Assembly (NCBI GenBank): GCA_042408875.1
Contig: JBHOQS010000017.1
Location: 1 to 44,865, forward strand
Reading direction: 5' to 3'
DNA from: JBHOQS01 sp042408875
GTDB lineage: Bacteria > Chloroflexota > UBA11872 > JBHOQS01
DNA length: 44,865 nt
This document shows, one piece after another, positions 31,317-39,799 of this stretch (within the stretch, counting starts at the first letter, position 1; each line of letters starts with the position of its first letter). The position numbers and the translations under genes are program-made. The notes under the pieces were generated by a model. The model ran no database searches and had not been told where the DNA came from. It was given only the letters and a program-made list of their open reading frames with translations.

Positions 31317-32321
31317 ATGATGCTTGACACCGTGAACCGCCAGTTCCAGCACTGCACGGTGCTCTTCACCTGTGCCGGCCGGCGCGTGGGCCTCCTGCGG
31401 CTCTTCCGCCGCGCTGCGAAGTCGCTGGGTATCCGGCTGCGTCTCCTGGGCACCGACCTTCAAGCAACGGCCCCGGCGCTCCAGGAGTGCGACGCCGCGT
31501 TTCACGCCCCGCCCATCCGTGACGACGACTACATCCCCTATCTCGTACGGCTATGTCGCGAGGAGGGAGTGCGGCTGGTCGTTCCTCTGATTGACCACGA
31601 CCTGCCGAAGCTGGCAGCCGCCAGAGCGGAGTTCGCTGCTGCCGGGGCACTGGCGCTCGTCTCAGCGCCTTCGGTCATTGAGACGTGCAACGATAAGCTA
31701 TTGACGTACTACGCTCTACGCAGCGCCGGCCTGCCCGTCCCCGCCACCTGGCTGCCACATGAGCTCCCCGAAGACCACCCGCTGCCGCTCTTCATTAAAC
31801 CGCGCCACGGCTTCGGTAGCGTCCACACCTACCGCGTCACCACAAGGGAGCAGTTGGCGTTCTTCAGCCAGTACGTGCCAGAGGCGCTGGTCCAGGAACT
31901 CGCCACGGGGCAGGAATACTCGGTCGATGCGTTCTGCGATCTCCACGGCCGGGTGCTCGCGGCGGTGAGCCGGGTCCGTCTGGAGACGCGTGCTGGCGAG
32001 GTGAGCAAGAGCGTGACGCGCCGGCACGCGGCGCTGCTCCGCTGGAGCCGGCTGGCTCTGGAACACCTGGGCGTAGTAGGGCCGGCGACAGTGCAGGCGT
32101 TCTGTGACGGTGAGCGGGTCTGCCTGACCGAGATCAATCCGCGCTTTGGCGGCGGCGCGCCGCTTTCGATCATGGCTGGAGCGGACCTGCCCCGGCTGGC
32201 CCTCGAGCTCGCCCTCGGACGCGAGCCGGCGCCGTGCGAGGCGTTCCGCGAGGGGCTGGTCATGCTCCGCTACGACGAAGCGTTCTACCTGCCCGAAGAC
32301 TCGCTGCCCTGGCAAGCGTAA
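31317..32321 (+). CDS. ATP-grasp ligase (carbamoyl-phosphate synthase-like)
   Basis: A 334-residue ATP-grasp protein that should join a carboxylate to an amine or thiol using ATP. The N-terminal domain (VLFTCAGRRVGLLRLFRRAA, then LLGTDLQATAPAL) is a Rossmann-like part seen in PylC/CarB-like ligases. The ATP-grasp core has PLFIKPRHGFGSVHTYRV near 156-173, VQELATGQEYSVDAFCD near 193-209 and the metal-binding LTEINPRFGGGAPLSI near 265-280. The substrate cannot be inferred. Two consecutive Met codons (31317, 31320) begin the protein; open frame upstream overlaps miaA as noise. A HAD phosphatase gene follows 12 bases later, and this pairing is common in sugar or polysaccharide-decoration loci. Confidence 0.83.
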   Translation: MMLDTVNRQFQHCTVLFTCAGRRVGLLRLFRRAAKSLGIRLRLLGTDLQATAPALQECDAAFHAPPIRDDDYIPYLVRLCREEGVRLVVPLIDHDLPKLAAARAEFAAAGALALVSAPSVIETCNDKLLTYYALRSAGLPVPATWLPHELPEDHPLPLFIKPRHGFGSVHTYRVTTREQLAFFSQYVPEALVQELATGQEYSVDAFCDLHGRVLAAVSRVRLETRAGEVSKSVTRRHAALLRWSRLALEHLGVVGPATVQAFCDGERVCLTEINPRFGGGAPLSIMAGADLPRLALELALGREPAPCEAFREGLVMLRYDEAFYLPEDSLPWQA

Positions 32322-32333
32322 GCAAGGTACGGG

Positions 32334-33047
32334 ATGGCAGAGCAAGCGCGCCTTGACGGGACCGCTGTGCGCGCGGTCCTCTTCGACCTGGACGACACGC
32401 TCTACCCGGAGCGTGCGTTCGTCCTGAGCGGCTTCCGCGCCGCTGCACAGCACGGCGCAGCTGCGCTCGGCCTGGACGCGGCGGCGCTGGAGGAAGCCTG
32501 CGTGCGCCTGTTCACCGCCGGACGCCGCGGGGACATCTTCGACGCCGCGCTCCGCTCGCTGGGCCTGCCTGTCTCGCCCGAGTCCGTCGCGTTGCTAGTT
32601 GAGGCGTACCGAACCCATATCCCCCAGCTCCGCCTGCCGGAGGAGACCGCCATAGTGCTGCGGGCCCTCCGGCCGCGCTATCACCTGGGCGTGATCACCG
32701 ATGGCTACGCCGCCGTCCAGCGGCGCAAAGTTGCGGCGCTGGGGCTGGAACGCTTTCTCGATGTCATCATCTACACCGATGACTGGGGACGGGCTGCATG
32801 GAAGCCAGCGCCGACCGGTTTTGTAGCGGCGCTCGAGCAGCTCGGGATCGCCCCTGCGCAGGCGCTGTATGTTGCCGACAACCCGGTGAAGGACTTTATC
32901 GGCGCACGGGCGCTTGGCCTGTCCACGATCCGCCTACGCGTGCCCGGTCGGGAGCACGCCTCTGTTCGTCTCGACGCCGCGTACGAAGCCGACCTGGAGA
33001 TCACCACCCTGGCCAGCCTGCTCGACCTCCTGGGCTGCGCAGCGTAG
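32334..33047 (+). CDS. HAD superfamily hydrolase
   Basis: A 237-residue haloacid dehalogenase-like hydrolase with a helical cap. Motif I is VLFDLDDTLYPERAF near 17-31 with the nucleophile Asp and acid/base Asp; motif II is GVITDGY near 119-125; motif III is the Lys in AAWKPAPTGF near 152-161; motif IV is YVADNPVKDFIGARALG near 178-194. All catalytic residues are present, so it should be an active phosphatase of the pyrimidine nucleotidase or phosphoglycolate phosphatase-like branch. It starts 12 bases after the ATP-grasp gene and is almost certainly co-transcribed. The physiological substrate is unknown. Confidence 0.86.
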   Translation: MAEQARLDGTAVRAVLFDLDDTLYPERAFVLSGFRAAAQHGAAALGLDAAALEEACVRLFTAGRRGDIFDAALRSLGLPVSPESVALLVEAYRTHIPQLRLPEETAIVLRALRPRYHLGVITDGYAAVQRRKVAALGLERFLDVIIYTDDWGRAAWKPAPTGFVAALEQLGIAPAQALYVADNPVKDFIGARALGLSTIRLRVPGREHASVRLDAAYEADLEITTLASLLDLLGCAA

Positions 33048-33136
33048 ACCGAGAGGTCCTGGGGCACCCACACGTACCGGTACAACGGGGCTGACCCATT
33101 CGGTACTCGCGTACCTGCTCTCCATGGCGCTGCTGC

Positions 33137-33142
33137 TACAAT
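33137..33142 (+). promoter_or_regulatory. Extended -10 TGCTACAAT before the GGDEF gene
   Basis: TACAAT preceded by TGC forms an extended -10 element about 95 bases before the GTG start of the diguanylate cyclase gene. No matching -35 is needed for this class, and none is seen. Confidence 0.35.
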
Positions 33143-33237
33143 CTCAGTACGGTCGACACGAGGAGCCAGCCGGAGACGCGCCTGCCGGCACGGCAAGGTT
33201 GTGACAGAGCGTAGAGAAGCACAGGCAGCATACGCAG

Positions 33238-34626
33238 GTGAGCTCTCCGTACATCCTCCCCGCCCAATCTCCTGAGCCTTCCGGCAGGCGCCACGCACTC
33301 AGGCTGCGCCAGCCTGCGGTAGGTGTGGCTCAGCGGTGGCGCAGGCTGCTCCGCTCCCATAGTCTGTTGCTCGCCACACGGCGTCGCCTGGCGATTGAGC
33401 GGGCCAGGCGCCGACTGCTGCGCCGCACCCTTGTCGAGGTGGCCCGCCGCAACAACGAGCTCGCTCAGTCGCGCCAGCAGCTCCTGGTCTATGCCCAGGA
33501 CCTCGCGCAGACCTATCGCGAGCTCCAGCGGCGCATTGACCAGATGGCGCTGCTGCGTGAGGTCAGCAACGCCATCGCCCGTCCGCTCACGGTTAACGAG
33601 GTGCTGACCGCCACGCTCGAAGGGATACAAGCCATCATAGCGCCCGCCTGGGCTGGCATCTTCATGCCGGCGGAGGATGGTTGTGTGCGCTTGGCTGCGT
33701 GTAGCCCACCGCAGACAGATAGCCCGTTCCTCGCAGCCGCACTGCCAGCGCCTCTTCGTGACCTCACCCGCACCGGCAGCGCGGCTGCCGCCGTGACAGA
33801 GCTCTCTGCTGAGGCAAGCGCATTCCTCCAAGTGGTTGCGCCTGATGCGGTGTGCGTCCTCGTTGCCGCTGTGCCGGTCGGGCCCGACCAGGCAGGCACG
33901 TTGCTCTGTGTCCTGGCTTCCACTGGCAACGGAGGACCCCTCTCACCGCAAGTGCGTGAAGCCGAGCAACTCTCGCTCCTGAGCATCCTGGCGAACCAGG
34001 CCGGCGAGGCAATCCATCGCGCGCGGCTGTACGAGGAGGTGCAGCGGCTGGCGATCACCGACGAGGTGACTGGGCTGTACAATCACCGCTACCTGCGCCA
34101 GGCTCTGGCGCGGGAGCTCGAAAAGTCGCGCCGCCTCGGGTACCCCCTAGGCTTGCTGATGCTCGATGTGGACGACTTTAAGCTCTACAACGATCGGTAT
34201 GGCCATCCCGCCGGGGACCGTCTGCTGCGCCTCATCGCCATGAGCTTGCTGGCCAGCGTGCGCAGCACGGACACCGTCGCACGCTACGGCGGAGAGGAGT
34301 TCAGCATTATCCTGCCCGGCTGCACCCCGGCCGCCGTCCTGAGCGTGGCAGAGAAAGTACGACTCGTTACCGCCGCAGTGGTGCAGCGCGGCCTCGACCA
34401 GAGTATGGATGAGGTCCGGGCAGTGGCAGCCGAGCTCCTGCGCCGCCCGCGGGTGGCGATCCACCCGCCTCCTGCGGGCTCCTCACTGGCCGTCACCTTG
34501 AGCATTGGCGGCGCAGCGAGCCCTCCCGTCACCGCAGATCCGCAGCTCCTGCTGCAAGCAGCGGACCAAGCGCTCTACACGGCCAAGCGCAGCGGCAAAG
34601 ACCGCGTGCACATCTACGTCCCCTAG
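33238..34626 (+). CDS. GAF-GGDEF diguanylate cyclase
   Basis: A 462-residue signalling protein that should make cyclic di-GMP. An Arg-rich helical N-terminus (about 20-100, probably coiled coil) is followed by a GAF sensor domain (about 105-265) and a GGDEF domain (about 275-460). The active site reads YGGEEF near 348-353, and the product-inhibition site RSTD lies exactly five residues before it, so both catalysis and feedback look intact. LMLDVDDFKLYNDRYGHPAGD is the substrate-binding part. About 30 extra residues (around 395-425) interrupt the domain before VTLSIGGA. There is no transmembrane segment. The GTG start is the first one with acceptable spacing, but its Shine-Dalgarno is poor. 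No partner genes are adjacent. Confidence 0.86.
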   Translation: MSSPYILPAQSPEPSGRRHALRLRQPAVGVAQRWRRLLRSHSLLLATRRRLAIERARRRLLRRTLVEVARRNNELAQSRQQLLVYAQDLAQTYRELQRRIDQMALLREVSNAIARPLTVNEVLTATLEGIQAIIAPAWAGIFMPAEDGCVRLAACSPPQTDSPFLAAALPAPLRDLTRTGSAAAAVTELSAEASAFLQVVAPDAVCVLVAAVPVGPDQAGTLLCVLASTGNGGPLSPQVREAEQLSLLSILANQAGEAIHRARLYEEVQRLAITDEVTGLYNHRYLRQALARELEKSRRLGYPLGLLMLDVDDFKLYNDRYGHPAGDRLLRLIAMSLLASVRSTDTVARYGGEEFSIILPGCTPAAVLSVAEKVRLVTAAVVQRGLDQSMDEVRAVAAELLRRPRVAIHPPPAGSSLAVTLSIGGAASPPVTADPQLLLQAADQALYTAKRSGKDRVHIYVP

Positions 34627-34735
34627 AGGATATCCCCTAAAGCATTCCCTGAGAGGCACGTCTCCAGAGGTGCGTCTTTCCACGCTACGTCCCATAGATG
34701 CACGCGGCGTTGTGCAGCGAGGCCGCACCCCGACC

Positions 34736-35707
34736 TCAGTACCCGGCGCGCTTATCGACGATGTTGATCAGTTCCTGGCCACTGGTAAACCGGCGCAGAT
34801 TCTCCAGGAAGATGTCCACGCCGCGCTGGCGGGTCTGTGCGGTCGTAGCGCCGTAATGCGGTGTGATGATAGTGTTGCGTGCGGTCCAGAAGGGGCTCTC
34901 CGGCGGTAGCGGTTCGTGCGCGTGGGCATCGAGCCCGGCACCGGCGATCCAGCCCTCGTTCAACGCCCGCAGGAGCGCCTCTGGCTGGGCGATGGCGCCT
35001 CGTGAGATGTTGACATAGAACGCCGTGGGCTTCATAGCGCGGAACTCAGCCTCGCCGAGCATGCCGCGGGTCTCTGGAGTGAGCGCGGCCGTCACCACGA
35101 CATAGTCACACTTCCCCAGGAACGCATGGAGTTGCTCGTGGGTGAACACCTGATCCACGTTCGGGCAGGGCAGGGGGCGGCGCCGGTAACCTAGCACGCG
35201 CATGTGGAACGCCTTCGCCTTCAGCGCCAGGTCCTGGCCACAGTTTCCCAGCCCGATAATTCCCACTGTGGCGCCGTTGAGCTCCAGGTGCGGCCGGTGA
35301 TTCCAGCGATGGGCGCGCTGGTCCTCCATCGTCTGAAGCATGTCGCGCGCCAGCATCAGCATCAGCATGATGGCGTGCTCGGCCAGCGGCACGGCGCCAT
35401 TGCCCTTACTGCACGTCATGACGATTGGGCTCTCAATCAGCTCTGGGTAGAGCACTCCATCGACGCCAGCTGCCCAGGAGTGCAGCCACCTGACCCGCTG
35501 CGCCAGGCCAAACAGTGACCGCGGGATGCTGCCAGCCACCACATCAGCCTCGGGCAGCACGCCCGCGAGCTCCTCTGTGCTGATCGGGAAGTGCACGGTC
35601 ATACCGGCGGCGGCCTGCCTGATCTGCTCCGCCTGAGCCTCGTTCACGCCGCCGTAAACGACAATGTTCAGAGGGGGAGACGACGTACTGGAAGAAGGGC
35701 TGGACAT
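34736..35707 (-). CDS. D-2-hydroxyacid dehydrogenase
   Basis: A 323-residue NAD(P)-dependent dehydrogenase of the phosphoglycerate dehydrogenase/glyoxylate reductase family. The dinucleotide fingerprint is VGIIGLGNCGQDLALKAKAF near 134-153. The catalytic triad is visible: Arg in NISRGAI near 220, Glu in DAHAHEPLP near 251, His in ITPHYG near 270. The oxidised substrate is a D-2-hydroxy acid and the product a 2-oxo acid; which one is unknown. The start is uncertain: Met at 35707 begins a Ser-rich leader with no good Shine-Dalgarno. It lies 28 bases after fabF on the same strand, so it may be the last gene of the fatty-acid cluster although its function looks unrelated. Confidence 0.83.
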   Translation of the reverse strand: MSSPSSSTSSPPLNIVVYGGVNEAQAEQIRQAAAGMTVHFPISTEELAGVLPEADVVAGSIPRSLFGLAQRVRWLHSWAAGVDGVLYPELIESPIVMTCSKGNGAVPLAEHAIMLMLMLARDMLQTMEDQRAHRWNHRPHLELNGATVGIIGLGNCGQDLALKAKAFHMRVLGYRRRPLPCPNVDQVFTHEQLHAFLGKCDYVVVTAALTPETRGMLGEAEFRAMKPTAFYVNISRGAIAQPEALLRALNEGWIAGAGLDAHAHEPLPPESPFWTARNTIITPHYGATTAQTRQRGVDIFLENLRRFTSGQELINIVDKRAGY

Positions 35708-35735
35708 AGTACTTCGATCTGCAACGTATCCATGT

Positions 35736-36986
35736 TCACATGCTGTACTTGCGGAAGACCACAACGGCGTTTTGGCCGCCGAAGCCGAAGCCGTTGGCTA
35801 CGGCCACGCGCACATCTGCGCGGCGTGCGACATTCGGTACGTAGTCGAGGTCACATTCAGGATCAGGATTGTCCAGGTTGATCGTTGGAGAGATGATGCC
35901 GTCGCGGATGGCCATGACGCAGGCAAGCCCTGAGACGGCGCCAGCGCCACCCATCAGGTGTCCGACCATGGACTTGTTCGAGCTAATGGCCAGCCGGTAC
36001 GCATGCTTCCCGAACACCAGCTTGATGGTGCGGGTCTCGGATACATCGTTGAGCGGCGTGGCGGTGCCATGGGCGCACACGTAATCGACCTCTTCCGGAC
36101 GCACGCGCGCCACTTCCAGTGCGCGGCGGATCGCCGCGGCTGCTGCCTCGCCGCTTGGCTCCGGCGCGGTGACGTGGTAGGCGTCACAAGTAATCGCGCC
36201 GCCAGCGAGCTCAGCATAGATGCGCGCGCCACGAGCGCGCGCGTGCTCTTCCGCTTCGAGCACGAATGCGCCAGCCCCCTCGCCGAACACGAAGCCATCG
36301 CGGTCGCGGTCGAACGGGCGTGACGCCTGCTGCGGGGCATCATTGCGTGTTGCCATCCCGCCGGTGCGCGCCAGCGCCACGATGGCCAGTGGGGAGACCG
36401 CCGACTCTGTACCGCCGGCAATGACCACATCGGCATCGCCGCGCTGGATGAGATAGAAGGCGTCGACGAAGGACTGCATGCTGCTGGCACAGGCAGCGAC
36501 GGAGGTGATCACCGGGCCTTTATAGCCAAAGGTCATCGCCACCTGACAGGATGCCATATTTGAGATCATCGATGGGGCGAAGAAGGGACTGACCCGACTG
36601 GGTCCACGCTCGGCGAACAGCAGCGCCTCGTCGTAGATCTCCGCTACGCCGCCTCCGCCGGTGTTCATCACCACACCGTAGCGAAAGGGATCGGCCGGCG
36701 GCTCGGTCAGCCCAGCATCCTGGATCGCCATCTTGGCGCTGGCAACGGCGAGCTGGATAAAGCGGGCCATCCGTCGCGCGGCCTTCGGATCAACGTAACG
36801 CTCCGGCTCGAAGCCCTTGACCTCAGCGGCGATCTGCACCGGTAGGCCGTCCGGCTCAAAACGCGTGATGCGTGTGACCCCGGACACCCCGCGCACCAGG
36901 TTCTGCCAGGTCTCCTCGGCATTGAGGCCGACGGGCGTGATGGCGCCCAGCCCCGTGATCACGACACGCCTAGGCTCGTACGACAC
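35736..36986 (-). CDS. fabF: Beta-ketoacyl-ACP synthase II, copy 1
   Basis: A 416-residue condensing enzyme that extends acyl-ACP with malonyl-ACP in fatty-acid synthesis. The Cys-His-His triad is intact: Cys in VAACASSMQS near 166, His in CAHGTATPLND near 306, His in SNKSMVGHLMGGAG near 343. The GTG start follows GAGAGGGAG. It is a tandem paralogue of the next gene upstream, from which it is separated by 46 bases; the C-terminal stretch from PDPECDLDYVPNVARRADVRVA is shared exactly. The active-site neighbourhood differs (CASS here, CATG in the other), so the two may prefer different acyl chains. Some fabF pairs include one chain-length or polyketide-type enzyme. Confidence 0.9.
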   Translation of the reverse strand: MSYEPRRVVITGLGAITPVGLNAEETWQNLVRGVSGVTRITRFEPDGLPVQIAAEVKGFEPERYVDPKAARRMARFIQLAVASAKMAIQDAGLTEPPADPFRYGVVMNTGGGGVAEIYDEALLFAERGPSRVSPFFAPSMISNMASCQVAMTFGYKGPVITSVAACASSMQSFVDAFYLIQRGDADVVIAGGTESAVSPLAIVALARTGGMATRNDAPQQASRPFDRDRDGFVFGEGAGAFVLEAEEHARARGARIYAELAGGAITCDAYHVTAPEPSGEAAAAAIRRALEVARVRPEEVDYVCAHGTATPLNDVSETRTIKLVFGKHAYRLAISSNKSMVGHLMGGAGAVSGLACVMAIRDGIISPTINLDNPDPECDLDYVPNVARRADVRVAVANGFGFGGQNAVVVFRKYSM

Positions 36987-37032
36987 GGCTCCCTCTCACT
37001 GCGCGATCACTGCATGCATGCCCGCTGCGTAG

Positions 37033-38274
37033 CTACCCGTCGAACCGCCGGAAGGCGACCGTCGAATTATGGCCGCCCAGGCCGATGCCATTGGACAAGG
37101 CCACGCGGACGTCGGCACGGCGAGCCACGTTCGGCACGTAGTCGAGGTCGCACTCCGGATCGGGCACCTCCAGGTTGATCGTCGGGGGAATGATACCATA
37201 GTAGATCGTGAGTACCGTGGCCGCTGCCTCGAGCGCGCCGGCCGCGCCCATCATGTGCCCCACCATCGATTTGTTCGAGCTGATCGCTAGCCGGTACGCA
37301 TGCTCCCCGAAGACGCTCTTGATCGCCGCCGTCTCGTACTTGTCATTGAGCTGGGTGCCAGTGCCATGGGCGTTGATGTAGTCGACTTCCTCCGGAGCAA
37401 GGCCGGCCTTGCGCAGGGCCATGCGCATCGTGCGGGCCGGTCCGGCGCCCCCCTCTGCCGGCGCAGCCATATGGAAGGCATCGTTGCCGCTGCCGTAGCC
37501 GACCACCTCGGCGTAGATCCGTGCGCCACGGGCGCGCGCGTGCTCTAAGTCTTCCAAGATCAGCGCCGCCGCCCCTTCGGACAGGATGAACCCGTCGCGG
37601 CGCAGGTCGAACGGTTTACACGCCTTCTCTGGATGCTCGTTGTCCGAGGCGAGGCCGCGCATGTTGATGAAGCCGGCCACGAAGAGCGGGAGGATGCCAG
37701 CCTCGGTGCCCCCGGACACAACCACGCGTGCATCGCCGCGACGGATGGTCTCGAACGCCTCACCGACTGCCCCGCCTCCGGTAGCGCAGGCCGACACGAC
37801 CGCCATGTTCGGCCCCTGCGCTCCCAGGACGATGGCAATGTGTCCGGAAGCGGAATCGGGCAGCATGTTCGCTATGAAGAAGGGACTGACCCGGCGCGGC
37901 CCGCGCTCCTCGAGGATTTTCTGCTGAGCCAGGATCGTGCTCACGCCTCCCGCTCCGCTGCCGAAGATCACACCGACCTGCTCAGGATCCTCCGCTCCCA
38001 TGTCGAGGCCCGCATCGGCGACCGCCTCCAGCGCAGCGACGACGGCAAACTGGACGTTGCGGTCCATGTGCCGGAGCTCTTTAATATCTAAGAGCTCCTC
38101 AGGGTGGAAGTTCTTCACCTCACCTGCGATCTGGACGCTGAGCGCGGAGGGATCAAAGGCGGTAATGCGCGCGATGCCCGAGCGCCCGGCGATCAGCGCC
38201 TCCCACGTCTCGCGCATCGTATTTCCCACGGGCGTCACCGCGCCCAGGCCGGTCACCACCACGCGACGGTACAC
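37033..38274 (-). CDS. fabF: Beta-ketoacyl-ACP synthase II, copy 2
   Basis: A 413-residue condensing enzyme, the upstream paralogue in the tandem fabF pair. The triad residues are Cys in VSACATGGGAVGEAF near 163, His in NAHGTGTQLND near 303 and His in SNKSMVGHMMGAAGALEA near 340. The CATGG and HGTGTQLND wording is closer to typical housekeeping FabF than the other copy. The GTG start has GGAGGGAG six bases upstream. A block of four 7-bp tandem repeats and long A/T tracts lies between this gene and fabD. An acpP gene, often found next to fabF, is absent from the cluster. Confidence 0.92.
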   Translation of the reverse strand: MYRRVVVTGLGAVTPVGNTMRETWEALIAGRSGIARITAFDPSALSVQIAGEVKNFHPEELLDIKELRHMDRNVQFAVVAALEAVADAGLDMGAEDPEQVGVIFGSGAGGVSTILAQQKILEERGPRRVSPFFIANMLPDSASGHIAIVLGAQGPNMAVVSACATGGGAVGEAFETIRRGDARVVVSGGTEAGILPLFVAGFINMRGLASDNEHPEKACKPFDLRRDGFILSEGAAALILEDLEHARARGARIYAEVVGYGSGNDAFHMAAPAEGGAGPARTMRMALRKAGLAPEEVDYINAHGTGTQLNDKYETAAIKSVFGEHAYRLAISSNKSMVGHMMGAAGALEAAATVLTIYYGIIPPTINLEVPDPECDLDYVPNVARRADVRVALSNGIGLGGHNSTVAFRRFDG

Positions 38275-38301
38275 GGCCGGCTCCCTCCTTCACACTCCCA
38301 C

Positions 38302-38388
38302 TTTCACATTTCACATGTCACATGTCACAGACACTGAGGCCACTCACATCGTTCTTCACAATGTTTTTGTGTTTTTTGTGTTTTTTTT
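38302..38388. repeat. Four 7-bp tandem repeats and T-tracts upstream of fabF copy 2
   Basis: TTTCACA, TTTCACA, TGTCACA, TGTCACA run head to tail at 38302-38329. From 38363 to 38388 there are three T-tracts of 5, 6 and 8 separated by GTG. On the minus strand these become phased A-tracts upstream of the fabF start, which can bend DNA. The repeats may bind a regulator or be slippage products. Confidence 0.6.
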
Positions 38389-38475
38389 ACAAAGCACCTC
38401 GAGCGCTCGTGCGCCGAGCGGTGCGTTTGCCTCATAGTCTTCTGGCCAATGCTGCTCCGGCAGCGCGTTGGGGCA

Positions 38476-39444
38476 TCACGAGGCGTCCAGCGCGGCGATC
38501 GCCTGGTCGTTAAGCGTGATCACCTGCACGTCCTGGCTGATTCTGCGGATCAGCCCGGACAGCACGTGGCCGGGCCCGATCTCAGCAAACGAGCTCACGC
38601 CACGGTTCAGCATCTCGGTAACGCAGTGGGTCCACTGCACCGGCCGGCACAGCTGCTCGGCCAGCTCACGGCGAATATCTTCGGCCGAGGTGAGCACCTG
38701 GCCGGTGATGTTTGCCACCAGCGGCACGCTCGGCTCGCGCAGACGGATGCCGGCCAACACCTCGCTGAACTGCTGTGCAGCGCGCTGCATCAGGGGAGAG
38801 TGCGAAGCAATCGACACACCCAGGCGCGCCACGCGTCGCGCACCACGCTGCCGGGCCAGCTCCATCGCACGGAGGAGCGCCTGTACTTCGCCGGAGAGCA
38901 CCCGCTGGTCGGGCGAATTGGCATTGCTCACCACAACGACACCTGAGCTGGCCGCCTCACGACATACCTCCTCCAGGGTGGCATCGTCGAGCCCGATAAC
39001 AGCGGCCATGCCACCGGGTCGCTCCAGCGATGTCTCTTTCATCAGGCGCCCGCGCTCACGCACGAGCTGCACTGCCTCGGCGAAGTCCAGGGCATCGGCG
39101 GCAACCAGCGCAGAGTACTCGCCCAGGCTATGGCCGGCGACGAAGAGCGGGCGGACGATCTGGCCCAGCGTCCGCCACTTCTCGCGCAGCGCCTCCAGGC
39201 AGGCAATCGAGACCGTGAGGATGGCCGGCTGGGCGTTAATGGTATCTTCAAGCTCCTCGACCGGTCCTTCGAAGCAGAGGCGGGAGAGGGCGAACCCGAG
39301 GGCTTCGTCAGCGCGCTCGAACACAGCGCGCGCCGCTGGCGAACGTTCGTAGATGCTCCGCCCCATGCCGACGTATTGCGAGCCCTGGCCAGGGAAAACG
39401 AAGGCGATCCGCTGGAACAGCGTGTCGGCTCGTACGATGCTCAT
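38476..39444 (-). CDS. fabD: Malonyl-CoA:ACP transacylase
   Basis: A 322-residue acyltransferase that loads malonyl groups onto acyl carrier protein. It begins with IAFVFPGQGSQYVGMG near 13-28, has the nucleophile Ser in AGHSLGEYSAL near 102-112, the Arg in LVRERGRLM near 129-137, and the catalytic His in ASHSPLM near 213. The C-terminal region has FAEIGPGHVLSGLIRRI. I chose the ATG at 39444 because GAGGAGAGG lies directly upstream; the frame stays open 33 codons further without similarity. It is the first gene of the leftward cluster fabD-fabF-fabF. The gap of about 200 bases before fabF copy 2 suggests an extra promoter there. Confidence 0.93.
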   Translation of the reverse strand: MSIVRADTLFQRIAFVFPGQGSQYVGMGRSIYERSPAARAVFERADEALGFALSRLCFEGPVEELEDTINAQPAILTVSIACLEALREKWRTLGQIVRPLFVAGHSLGEYSALVAADALDFAEAVQLVRERGRLMKETSLERPGGMAAVIGLDDATLEEVCREAASSGVVVVSNANSPDQRVLSGEVQALLRAMELARQRGARRVARLGVSIASHSPLMQRAAQQFSEVLAGIRLREPSVPLVANITGQVLTSAEDIRRELAEQLCRPVQWTHCVTEMLNRGVSSFAEIGPGHVLSGLIRRISQDVQVITLNDQAIAALDAS

Positions 39445-39799
39445 GCCTCTCCTCAACTTCTGGTGGAGCAGCGCCGGCTCGTCCGGCTCCGGCCACACAC
39501 GTCTGCGGCGCAAACTGGGTGTGCTGCTCCAGCATGGCCGCACGCGCGTCCGGCACGAACCGCGTGCAGCTAGAAAACACCGAAGCCGGCAGGGCGTTAC
39601 AGCCGCGTACGTCCGCGCGACCCCGGCGGCACGACGCCGGCGCTTTAGCGAATTCTTAACGAGGATTCAGCGAACCTTGGTACAGTGAGCTGGGCGCCAC
39701 CCGGGCACGGGCAGGCTGCCGGGACAGGGTTCCGCGACAGAGTTCACCGGCGGTGGCTGCACACGTGCGCTGCGGGGTGCACCAGAAGGATAGAGCGAT
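39445..39799. other. Divergent intergenic region between fabD and an unknown gene
   Basis: The 355-base gap is GC-rich and has open frames in several directions, none with recognisable protein features. A weak promoter-like pair for the rightward gene (TTAACG at 39656 and TACAGT at 39681) has an over-long 19-base spacer. I see no hairpin, repeat or RNA gene that I would defend. Confidence 0.4.
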
